7,587 nucleotides of DNA from Nitrospirota bacterium. GTDB taxonomy: Bacteria; Nitrospirota; Thermodesulfovibrionia; Thermodesulfovibrionales; JdFR-88. The notes under the pieces are model-generated. The model saw only the letters and a program-made list of their open reading frames with translations, was not told the DNA's origin and made no database searches. Location of the stretch: assembly GCA_021825785.1 (NCBI GenBank), contig JAKAGP010000076.1, positions 1 through 7,587 on the forward strand. Reading direction: 5' to 3'. The translations under genes and the position numbers were made by a program. This document shows, one piece after another, positions 1-7,050 of the stretch (positions are counted from its first letter, which is position 1; each line of letters opens with the position of its first letter).

Positions 1-108
<108 letters not shown>

Positions 109-119
109 GATGAGAGGGC

Positions 120-1187
<1,068 letters not shown>

Positions 1188-1201
1188 TCATTCGGAAGGC
1201 C

Positions 1202-1275
1202 TCCCTCACCCCCAACCCTCTCCCATTGGGAGAGGGAGGAGCGAAGGGCCTGGCCCCGAAGCGGAGGGTGAGGGA
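1202..1275. repeat. Palindromic dispersed-repeat-like element
   Basis: A 74-base element bounded by a perfect 10-bp inverted repeat: TCCCTCACCC at 1202-1211 pairs with GGGTGAGGGA at 1266-1275. Inside it lie a second perfect hairpin, CCCTCTCCC (1216-1224) with GGGAGAGGG (1228-1236) around an ATT loop, and a shorter one, GGGCC/GGCCC at 1246-1256. Together they could fold as a three-way cloverleaf. Short intergenic palindromes built from CCCTCACCC and CTCTCCC blocks are common as dispersed repeats in many bacterial genomes, so I read it as a REP-like or MITE-like copy, although only one copy lies in the window. It sits between the response regulator and galE and may shield or attenuate read-through into galE. 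No U-run follows on either strand, so it is not a classical intrinsic terminator. Confidence 0.6.
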
Positions 1276-1337
1276 ATGACTCAAGGAGACCCTGCAGCAA
1301 GCTACTGGAAATTGCAAGTTAAGTGGATAGCGGGCGT

Positions 1338-1380
1338 ATTCCCTGTGGCTTGGGGACCAGTCCCCTTTGCCGCAGGGAAT
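1338..1380. repeat. Long imperfect hairpin with GGGGA/TCCCC tip
   Basis: Bases 1338-1349 pair with 1369-1380 over 12 bp with one G-T wobble. An internal loop follows, then GGGGA (1352-1356) pairs with TCCCC (1361-1365) around a CCAG tetraloop. The fold is available to RNA from both strands. It lies in the non-coding stretch downstream of the response regulator and abuts a second hairpin at 1381-1408. A GGGGAC...GTCCCC core recalls REP-type palindromes associated with Y1 transposases in some genomes, but no such transposase gene is present here, so that link is only a guess. The remaining bases between the repeats (1276-1337) show nothing I can assign. Confidence 0.5.
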
Positions 1381-1408
1381 ATCAATTATGCAACTCTGCA
1401 AGATTGAT
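1381..1408 (-). other. Hairpin directly after the response regulator stop codon
   Basis: Bases 1381-1387 pair with 1402-1408 (one wobble at the inner end). After one mismatch, TGCA (1389-1392) pairs with TGCA (1397-1400) around a four-base loop. The structure starts at the base next to the TGA stop at 1409-1411 and ends where the 1338-1380 hairpin begins, so the mRNA 3' end would carry two stacked stem-loops. No T-run follows on the minus strand. A role in 3'-end formation or message stability is inference. Confidence 0.4.
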
Positions 1409-2869
1409 TCAGGCGCAGGTCTTTGCGGAGCTGATTTCCCTGAGTCTCTTATAGAAGGTCTTCCTTGAAATGCCCAGCAGCTTTGCCGCCTTCGATTTGT
1501 TGCCGCGGCACTCCTCCAGCGCGCCTATGATGGCCTGCTCTTCCAGTTCCCTCAGGGTCTGGGTGGCCTGCGGCGGCGGGCAGGCAGGCCCGCAAAGGCC
1601 CCCCGCATCGTTGATTCCCGGTCCTCCGGCCGCGGAGCGGACGGCCGGAGCCGCGGGGCCGTCCGCACTGCCGGCAAGAATCTCTTCGGGCAGGTCGTCT
1701 ACCGAGACCAGTCCGTTCCTGCTAAGGACGGTGACCCTTTCAAGGACGTTTCTCAACTGCCTTATATTTCCGGGCCATGAATATTCGCAGAGGATTTTGA
1801 GGACCTCCGCCGAAAGGGAGACCTCCTTTTTTTCCCTCTCCGAGAACTCCATTACGAACTCCGCGGCCAGCCGGGGTATATCGTCCCTTCTGAGCCTCAG
1901 CGGCGGAACGGATATATGGACCACGTTTATCCGGTAATAAAGGTCCATCCGGAAATTGCCGGACTGCACGTCTTTTTCAAGATCGCGGTTCGTGGAGGAG
2001 ACGAGCCGGAAATCGACTTTTATCTTCCGGCTGCCGCCGAGCCGCTCGATCTCCCTTTCCTGAAGCACCCGCAGAAGCTTTGCCTGCAGCGGCAGCCCCA
2101 GTTCTGTTATCTCATCCAGAAAGATGGTGCCGGAAGAGGCCTCCTCGAACCTTCCGATCCTGCGGGATACGGCATTGGTGAAGGCGCCCTTCTCGTAGCC
2201 GAAGAGCTCCGATTCAAGCAATTCGCGCGGGATGGCGGCGCAGTTGACGGCCACAAAGGGTTTCCCGGCCCTGACGCCGCCGTAGTGCAGGGCCCTTGCG
2301 ATCAGCTCCTTGCCGGTGCCGGTCTCGCCGGTTATGAGCACGCTGCTGGTGGTGTCCTTCACGGCCTCGACCGTCTCCAGTATCTTCCTGAGCGCGGGAT
2401 CCTTGCCTATGATCCGCATCGGGGGGGTGCCTGATCCCGGCATCTCCGCGCGCGTCGCGCCCGCGCCGCAAACGGCCGGCCGCTCGGTATGCGCGCGGCG
2501 CGTCCGCACCGCTTTTGAGAGCACTCCTCTTAGCTTGGTGTAATCCGGCGGCTTTATGAAATAGTAATATGCCCCCTTCGTTATGGAATGGACGGCGGAC
2601 TCAACCGTCCCGTAGGCGGTCAGAAAGATCACCGGGATGCCGGGATGGTTCAGCTTCACGTATTCGAAGAGCTGCATGCCGTCTATCTCCGGCATCTTCA
2701 GGTCGGTGATTATCGCATCCATCGGTTCTTCCCTGATGATATCAAGGGCCTTCCGGGCGTCGAAGGATTTGAAAATGTTGTAGCCGTCGCTGGAAAGCAT
2801 CGCCGAGAGCACTTTAACAGCATTGGGCTCGTCATCGACGATAAGCACATTGCCGAAGCCTTCAGCCAT
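1409..2869 (-). CDS. Sigma-54-dependent NtrC-family response regulator
   Basis: Cytosolic two-component transcription activator of 486 residues with the full three-domain layout. Receiver domain, about 7-122: acidic pair Asp12-Asp13, phospho-acceptor Asp56, Thr84 and Lys106. AAA+ domain, about 150-390: Walker A GETGTGKE (181-188), sigma-54 contact loop GAFTNA (228-233), Walker B GTIFLDEI (247-254), arginine-finger region FRMDLYYRINV (306-316) and sensor 2 WPGNIRQLRN (365-374). Fis-type helix-turn-helix, about 440-480, with NKSKAAKLLGISRKTFYKRL. Alanine/glycine/proline-rich linkers occupy about 127-150 and 400-437. The contact loop differs from canonical GAFTGA at its fifth position. The ATG has AGGAGAGG at 2881-2888, 11 bases upstream. 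No histidine kinase is in the window, so the signal and targets are unknown; it lies 150 bases downstream of the diguanylate cyclase on the same strand and could be co-transcribed. The family is certain, but a specific name such as AtoC, ZraR or HydG cannot be given. Confidence 0.95.
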   Translation of the reverse strand: MAEGFGNVLIVDDEPNAVKVLSAMLSSDGYNIFKSFDARKALDIIREEPMDAIITDLKMPEIDGMQLFEYVKLNHPGIPVIFLTAYGTVESAVHSITKGAYYYFIKPPDYTKLRGVLSKAVRTRRAHTERPAVCGAGATRAEMPGSGTPPMRIIGKDPALRKILETVEAVKDTTSSVLITGETGTGKELIARALHYGGVRAGKPFVAVNCAAIPRELLESELFGYEKGAFTNAVSRRIGRFEEASSGTIFLDEITELGLPLQAKLLRVLQEREIERLGGSRKIKVDFRLVSSTNRDLEKDVQSGNFRMDLYYRINVVHISVPPLRLRRDDIPRLAAEFVMEFSEREKKEVSLSAEVLKILCEYSWPGNIRQLRNVLERVTVLSRNGLVSVDDLPEEILAGSADGPAAPAVRSAAGGPGINDAGGLCGPACPPPQATQTLRELEEQAIIGALEECRGNKSKAAKLLGISRKTFYKRLREISSAKTCA

Positions 2870-2954
2870 TTTTCCAGAGACCTCTCCTGTCTTTGATATT
2901 GCGGAATTTAATGCTGCGGAACGCCTTTAAAAAAACCGCTTCACCACGTATTAA

Positions 2955-2983
2955 AATCTAGTTGGAAACGGGGCAGATTACAA
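2955..2983 (-). promoter_or_regulatory. Weak candidate promoter of the response regulator
   Basis: On the minus strand TTGTAA (2978-2983) and TAGATT (2955-2960) are separated by 17 bases, each matching the sigma-70 consensus at four of six positions. The expected start is about 80 bases before the ATG at 2869. The match is only modest, and the gene may instead be read from the cyclase promoter upstream. The rest of the 150-base gap holds the Shine-Dalgarno at 2881-2888 and a hairpin at 2984-2999. Confidence 0.25.
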
Positions 2984-2999
2984 TCCCCCGTTTGGGGGA
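2984..2999 (-). terminator. G/C hairpin after the diguanylate cyclase gene, possible weak terminator
   Basis: TCCCCC (2984-2989) and GGGGGA (2994-2999) form a perfect 6-bp stem with a four-base loop, 20 bases beyond the cyclase stop codon. The sequence after it on the minus strand begins ATTGTAAT rather than a run of T, so any intrinsic termination would be inefficient. Partial read-through into the response regulator is plausible. Confidence 0.35.
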
Positions 3000-3019
3000 A
3001 AGGCGCGCAGATCCGGCCT

Positions 3020-5233
3020 TCAGATGGTGAAACCGCCGAAGGGCTCCTCCGGCAAGTTCTCGCGGGTCAGGCCGTTGCCAGGTTTTTCGTCCAGGCCTGT
3101 CCGCCGCACTTCCATATCCGGGCGCAACTCTCCACGGCGGGACTGAACGTCATTGCAGCCGCCCTGCGGCTGATTTAAATCGCCCTTGTCTTTTACGAAC
3201 GGGGGCTTCACCGTGACGGACGGGTCCCACGCGACAGTCCTGTTTTTTCCGCTGGTCTTGGCCGAATAAAGGGACTTGTCCGCCTGTATTATAATGTTTT
3301 CCATCGAATCGCCGCACTCCGGGTACATGGCGATCCCGGTGCTTATGGTCAGGCATCCCCCGGACTCTTTCCTCTTTACGCCGGGAAGGATCATGCCGCA
3401 CACGTTTCCTCTTATCCTTTCGAGGACGTTGAACGCCTCGTCCTTGCTGGTCTGCGGCATTATTATCGCGAATTCCTCGCCCCCTATCCTCACAAGGATG
3501 TCGTTTGCCCTGATGGAATTGGTCATTATATTGGCGATCTCCCTGAGGGCGTAATCGCCCGCAAGGTGGCCCTCGGTGTCGTTGAGGACCTTGAAGTCGT
3601 CAATGTCCAGAATGGCCAGCGAGAAATTCAGGCCGTACCTCTTCGCCCTCTGGTATTCCTCCTCGAGCCGCACATCGAAGTAGCGCCTGTTGAAAAGGCC
3701 CGTAAGGGGGTCGGTTATCGAAAGCTCCCTCATCTGCTCGGATGTCCTGTGGCAGTTCGACAGCTTCAAAAGGATTGAGGACTGCAGGGCGAAGGGCAGA
3801 AGCACCGCCAGGTCCTTTTCAGTGAATGGCTCTCCCGTGGCCTTGTCCGAAACGTTCAGTATCCCCATCGTCTCGCCGGAGATCTTCATGGGCATGCTTA
3901 TGCAGGACTGCGTTTTGAAAAGCGGCTTGGGCGCGCCCGAGAATGCCTTCAGTTTTTCTTCGCTGTCTATGAGTATCGGCACCCCCTGTTCAAAGACCCT
4001 TCCGGCGATGCCCTCCCCCACCCTTATCTTCACTTCCTTCATCAGCCACTTGTTCAGGCCCATTACGGAAATTACGCTGAGGGAATCGCCCTCGTCATCG
4101 GGCAGCATGACGGAGCATTTCTCCGCATCCACCAGGGCGGCCGCCTCCGCCACTATATGATCGCACAATGCCTGCCGGTCCTTGTAATGGGAGAAAAGCT
4201 GCGTGGTCTTCATGGTTATCAGGTTCAGGCCGTCCGAGTGTTTTTCGTACTGATCGCGCAGATATCTGACGCCAAAGAGGTATGCCGAGAGTTTGCAGAG
4301 CTCGTTTACCGAGTCGAATGCCTCACGGTCCAGCAGGGAATTGAAAACGCCCAAAAACCCGAAAAAACCTATCTGGGAGTGGATCGGGAAAAGGTACATG
4401 GAGATTATCTCTTCCGGAAAGCCGGAGTGCTTCAATTTATAGCTGTCAATGGCTGAAACCGGCATCCTCGACTGGATGGCGTTTGATACCAGGTAATTGT
4501 CCTTCGAGAGCTTGAGCCTCCTGATAACATCCCGGTTGCGGCCGCCCGCGGACTCGGGACAGAAGAAGTCCTTGTTACGAGCGAATATGGCCGCCGTATC
4601 TATATTAAACAGAAAGATGACCGTATCGACTATTGTCTGCCGGACATCCTCGATCGTGGCATCGGATTTTATGTTCGCCGCAAGGTTTATGATCGTCTTG
4701 GACCACTGCCATCTCTTGTTCAGCTCCCCTTTTTCATACCCGGAGGAGATTATGTTTTCCAGCAGCAGCTTTATGGATTTTATATAATTTTCAATGGCAT
4801 GCGAGTCCACGAATTTCAGCTCCGCTCTCCACTGTTCCATCGTGCGGTTTGCTAGCCCGAACTTGTCGGCCTTCGTGGCGTAGAATCTGGCGAAATCCTC
4901 GCCGGACATGTAAAAGCCCTCGCACAGGGCCACCAGCATGATCTCCTTGTATCTGATGGGAATAAAAACATGATACTGCATGGTAAAACCCTGGATAAGA
5001 AAGGATTTCGTGTTTTTGAGCGTCAGCTTGAGGTATTTTGAAAGAAACCCGTTGTATAACTCCTGCCCCTTCTTGTCCGTCTTGATCGAAGCAAGGAGGG
5101 GGTCTTCCCTGGAAGGCGCTATCAGAAGATTTTCCCTGTCGTCATAGAGCGAGAAATTAAGCCCGGTTATGCTGGAGAGGGCCTTCATGGCCTTTGTCAG
5201 AAACTGTATATCTATGAGATGTATCATCCTCAT
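3020..5233 (-). CDS. Diguanylate cyclase with N-terminal sensor, two GAF domains and GGDEF
   Basis: Predicted to make cyclic di-GMP from two GTP; 737 residues, no clear membrane segment, so cytosolic. Residues about 5-165 resemble a PocR-like sensory domain (a TGL.FSLYD.R.NLL start and a later FIPIRYKE...EGFYMS.EDF stretch) but lack the cysteines of classic PocR, so this is tentative. A divergent GAF-like region covers about 190-330, and a clear GAF about 350-492. The cyclase domain, about 505-668, starts with DPLTGLFNRRYF and has metal-site Asp543 in DIDDFK, NDTEGHLAGD (551-560) and an intact GGEEF (584-588). The inhibitory I-site RAND (575-578) lies five residues before it, so product feedback is expected. 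Residues about 670-737 form a polar tail with no recognised domain. A TGA lies just upstream in frame, so translation starts at ATG 5233 or ATG 5227. Neither has its own good Shine-Dalgarno; a short upstream ORF overlaps the first in a TGATG arrangement. Confidence 0.95.
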   Translation of the reverse strand: MRMIHLIDIQFLTKAMKALSSITGLNFSLYDDRENLLIAPSREDPLLASIKTDKKGQELYNGFLSKYLKLTLKNTKSFLIQGFTMQYHVFIPIRYKEIMLVALCEGFYMSGEDFARFYATKADKFGLANRTMEQWRAELKFVDSHAIENYIKSIKLLLENIISSGYEKGELNKRWQWSKTIINLAANIKSDATIEDVRQTIVDTVIFLFNIDTAAIFARNKDFFCPESAGGRNRDVIRRLKLSKDNYLVSNAIQSRMPVSAIDSYKLKHSGFPEEIISMYLFPIHSQIGFFGFLGVFNSLLDREAFDSVNELCKLSAYLFGVRYLRDQYEKHSDGLNLITMKTTQLFSHYKDRQALCDHIVAEAAALVDAEKCSVMLPDDEGDSLSVISVMGLNKWLMKEVKIRVGEGIAGRVFEQGVPILIDSEEKLKAFSGAPKPLFKTQSCISMPMKISGETMGILNVSDKATGEPFTEKDLAVLLPFALQSSILLKLSNCHRTSEQMRELSITDPLTGLFNRRYFDVRLEEEYQRAKRYGLNFSLAILDIDDFKVLNDTEGHLAGDYALREIANIMTNSIRANDILVRIGGEEFAIIMPQTSKDEAFNVLERIRGNVCGMILPGVKRKESGGCLTISTGIAMYPECGDSMENIIIQADKSLYSAKTSGKNRTVAWDPSVTVKPPFVKDKGDLNQPQGGCNDVQSRRGELRPDMEVRRTGLDEKPGNGLTRENLPEEPFGGFTI

Positions 5234-5253
5234 CAGTCAAAAGCAAAAAACAT
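5233..5253 (-). CDS. Possible six-codon leader ORF coupled to the diguanylate cyclase
   Basis: On the minus strand an ATG at 5251-5253 opens a six-codon frame (MFFAFD) whose TGA shares its A with the ATG of the cyclase, a TGATG junction typical of translational coupling. Upstream lies AGGTGA (5264-5269), a good complement to the 16S rRNA 3' end, 10 bases before this ATG. The cyclase ATG itself has no comparable site. The simplest reading is that ribosomes load here and restart on the cyclase. It may be chance: the ORF is very short, and the Shine-Dalgarno could serve the cyclase at an unusually long distance. Confidence 0.3.
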   Translation of the reverse strand: MFFAFD

Positions 5254-5257
5254 ACCC

Positions 5258-5273
5258 GTCAATTCACCTTGAC
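5258..5273 (-). promoter_or_regulatory. Inverted repeat GTCAA-N6-TTGAC in the cyclase leader
   Basis: A perfect 5-bp dyad with a six-base spacer. On the minus-strand transcript the AGGTGA ribosome-binding sequence falls almost wholly in the loop. It could be an operator, a small hairpin that modulates ribosome access, or chance. It lies about 40 bases downstream of the predicted transcription start. Confidence 0.3.
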
Positions 5274-5316
5274 AATTTCATTCCCCCCGAAAGGTCTGCC
5301 CCGCTCAAATTGCAAT

Positions 5317-5345
5317 ATTCTAAATCAGGGAAATTTAAATGTCTA
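5317..5345 (-). promoter_or_regulatory. Predicted sigma-70-type promoter of the diguanylate cyclase
   Basis: On the minus strand TAGACA (5340-5345) and TAGAAT (5317-5322) are separated by exactly 17 bases; each matches the -35 or -10 consensus at five of six positions. Transcription should start near 5310, giving a leader of about 77 bases that contains the dyad at 5258-5273 and the six-codon ORF. This is the best promoter match I found in the window. No sigma-54 -24/-12 element was found here. Confidence 0.5.
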
Positions 5346-5557
5346 GTTAGAATGCAGGGGCGGCTGCGGCCATGGCAAAAGGCAAGGCCGCAAGGTTCCT
5401 CCCAATACATCCCGCAGGCGCTTCGGGGCCTCAACCCGGAGTTTATAAAATTCAAACTTGAATAAATGCCTTTTTTTAGCGTTAAAAGACACAAATCATA
5501 CTTTAGCCGATGGGACTTCGCGCAAAAAAAATGCGGTTGTAAAAGGGCCCCCAATTC

Positions 5558-6169
5558 ATGGGTTTTTTCAGGTATAATGTTGAAATAAAAATGAAAAAAA
5601 ATGAGGCGGACTTGCACAGACTTGAATCCAGCAGGCATTTTGTCTCAAAGGAACTCCGCTACTCCGTAGCTTTAATAGTCATCTCGTCGCTTGCGGCAGG
5701 GATAGTCTTCATCCTTCTGGCAAAGGCCCTTGGCACGGTCATAAACCCCGCCTATGTGCCGTTCATTATAATGATCGGCTATGTGGCAATCGTGATCCTG
5801 CTGACGATGATCTTCTCCCACCGCTTCGTGGGGCCGTTTCCGAGACTGAAGATGGAGATGCGCATCATCCTGGGCGGGGAGTATTCCAGACGGCTGCGGA
5901 TCAGGACGAAAGACGACATATACATCAGGTCTTTCATAGACGAGCTGAACCTTCTGCTGGAGGAATTCGAGAAGATGCACCGCCTGAAACTGGAATTCAT
6001 CAAGTCGGCGGACGCCGACCTGCAGGCGCTCTCCTCGTGTGTTGTCTCCGAAGACATGACGAAGGAGGAGCTTGTAAAGAAAATACAGCAATGCCGCGCC
6101 AACGTAGGGGAGCTGATAAAAAAATACAGATACAGATATTCGCGCGGGCAGGACGATCAGGTTTCCTGA
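5558..6169 (+). CDS. Small membrane protein with two TM helices and a HAMP-like segment
   Basis: No specific function recognised. The 203-residue frame begins at ATG 5558, with only a weak AAGGG upstream. ATG 5591 (192 residues, starting MKKNEADLHR) is an equally plausible start, since a perfect TATAAT lies at 5573-5578 and the charged start looks natural, though it has no Shine-Dalgarno. Counted from 5591, hydrophobic segments at about 25-47 and 56-76 should be transmembrane helices joined by a very short loop, so almost nothing is periplasmic. Residues about 77-127 resemble a HAMP linker: a proline after TM2 (GPFPRL), a glycine turn, a basic LRIRTKDD stretch, then a helix with ELN. A charged, probably coiled-coil helix follows to about 180. 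No kinase, methyl-accepting or GGDEF output domain is present. It may transmit a membrane signal to a partner. It is divergent from the cyclase and converges on the ubiA-family gene. Confidence 0.8.
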   Translation: MGFFRYNVEIKMKKNEADLHRLESSRHFVSKELRYSVALIVISSLAAGIVFILLAKALGTVINPAYVPFIIMIGYVAIVILLTMIFSHRFVGPFPRLKMEMRIILGGEYSRRLRIRTKDDIYIRSFIDELNLLLEEFEKMHRLKLEFIKSADADLQALSSCVVSEDMTKEELVKKIQQCRANVGELIKKYRYRYSRGQDDQVS

Positions 6170-6178
6170 GGGCCCTCA
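6167..6178. other. Perfect 12-bp palindrome spanning two convergent stop codons
   Basis: TGAGGGCCCTCA reads the same on both strands. Its first three bases are the TGA of the rightward HAMP-like gene and its last three are the TGA of the leftward ubiA-family gene. The stem is too short, and lacks a flanking T-run, to be a normal bidirectional terminator. It is a sequence fact; any function is unproven. Confidence 0.4.
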
Positions 6179-7027
6179 AACCATGAACGAAAGCGCCGTG
6201 AACACGAAGACGGTAACGCTTATCCAGCCGTTCATATTGAAAAAAGCGATATTGAGCCTGCTTAAATCCTTCTCCTTCACCAGGGAGTGCTCGTAAACGA
6301 AGAATGCCGACACAAGAACGAGGCCGGCCCAGTAGGCCGCGTTCATACCCATCAGCGCGCCGGTAATCCCGAGCATGAGGACGCTTAAAACGTGGAAAAA
6401 CCTTGCCGCCCAAAGGGATTTCGCTATGCCGAACCTTGCCGGCAGAGAATAAAAACCGTATCTGCGGTCAAAATCGAGGTCCTGCAGGGCGTAGAGCACG
6501 TCGAAGCCGGCCAGCCAGAACAGCACGGCAAAAGCAAGGCAGACGGCCCCCCACCCCAGGCTGCCCCGCACCGCGGCCCAGGCCCCCATCGGGGCGAGCG
6601 ACAAGGACAGCCCCAGGAAAAAGTGGGACGTCCAGGTAAAGCGTTTCGTGTAGGAATAAAAGACCACGACCGCGATGGCCACCGGCGAAAGCTCAAGGCA
6701 CAGGGGATTCAGCATCCAGGAGGCAAAGACCATCAGCGCAAAGGAAACGGCCGCAAAGACAGAGACTTCAGCCAGCCCCAATTTCTCCGAGGGCAGCTCC
6801 CGGTTTCTTGTACGCGGGTTCATGGCGTCTATCTTCCTGTCCACAATCCGGTTTACAGCCATCGCCCCGGAACGGGCGCCCACCATCGCCAGGGTTATCC
6901 AGAGGATTTTTATTAAAGGCGGAAAGCCGCCCGCCGCCATGATCGCCGAGGTAAAGGCGAAAGGCAGGGCGAAAATGGAATGGGAAAATTTTATCATCCG
7001 CAGGAAAAGGACCAGGCGCTTGAACAT
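6176..7027 (-). CDS. ubiA: UbiA-family polyprenyltransferase, probably MqnP-like (menaquinone synthesis)
   Basis: Integral membrane enzyme of 283 residues that attaches a polyprenyl chain to an aromatic acceptor during quinone biosynthesis. Two aspartate-rich motifs bind the Mg-prenyl diphosphate: NRIVDRKID (Asn59, Asp63, Asp67) after RSGAMA, and DVLYALQDLDFD (Asp176 to Asp187). NPRTRNRELPSEKL (70-83) is also typical. The rest is a run of about eight or nine hydrophobic helices. Length and motifs resemble the group often labelled 4-hydroxybenzoate polyprenyltransferase; in organisms lacking ubiquinone such proteins are thought to act as MqnP in the futalosine route to menaquinone. No other quinone gene is in the window to decide between the two, so the symbol denotes the family only. 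The ATG at 7027 is preceded by a G-rich run about 13 bases away, and Met11 is an alternative start. The gene follows the PilZ/receiver-like gene by 23 bases on the same strand, which suggests co-transcription. Confidence 0.88.
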   Translation of the reverse strand: MFKRLVLFLRMIKFSHSIFALPFAFTSAIMAAGGFPPLIKILWITLAMVGARSGAMAVNRIVDRKIDAMNPRTRNRELPSEKLGLAEVSVFAAVSFALMVFASWMLNPLCLELSPVAIAVVVFYSYTKRFTWTSHFFLGLSLSLAPMGAWAAVRGSLGWGAVCLAFAVLFWLAGFDVLYALQDLDFDRRYGFYSLPARFGIAKSLWAARFFHVLSVLMLGITGALMGMNAAYWAGLVLVSAFFVYEHSLVKEKDLSRLNIAFFNMNGWISVTVFVFTALSFMV

Positions 7028-7050
7028 GCCGCGATATGATACCCCCGCCG

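Larger units (their letters stand above)
5254..5557. other. Divergent intergenic region between the cyclase and the HAMP-like gene
   Basis: About 300 bases separate two divergently read genes. The part near the cyclase holds its promoter and leader elements, listed separately. Around 5365-5392 TGCGGCC and GGCCGCA form a 7-bp stem with a 14-base loop, upstream of that promoter. A short dyad TTCAA-AC-TTGAA lies at 5451-5462, followed by seven T at 5471-5477, and a CGCA/TGCG pair flanks an A-run at 5521-5535. I looked for GEMM-type c-di-GMP riboswitch signatures, a tRNA and other common riboswitch cores on both strands and saw none. No convincing promoter with both boxes was found for the rightward gene. 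Confidence 0.5.

Noticed and set aside
5269..5274. Perfect TTGACA on the plus strand as a -35 box for the rightward gene
   Set aside because: No -10-like hexamer lies 16-18 bases downstream, and it is nearly 300 bases from the gene. It is part of the GTCAA/TTGAC dyad.
5340..5400. Possible riboswitch or small RNA around the GGCAAAAGGC sequence
   Set aside because: It superficially recalls GEMM c-di-GMP riboswitch pieces, but the tetraloop-receptor and paired-stem order are absent, and it lies upstream of the predicted cyclase promoter.
5264..5638. 124-codon minus-strand frame across the divergent intergenic region
   Set aside because: It overlaps the start of the HAMP-like gene and the promoter of the cyclase, has no recognisable protein features, and is best read as a chance frame.
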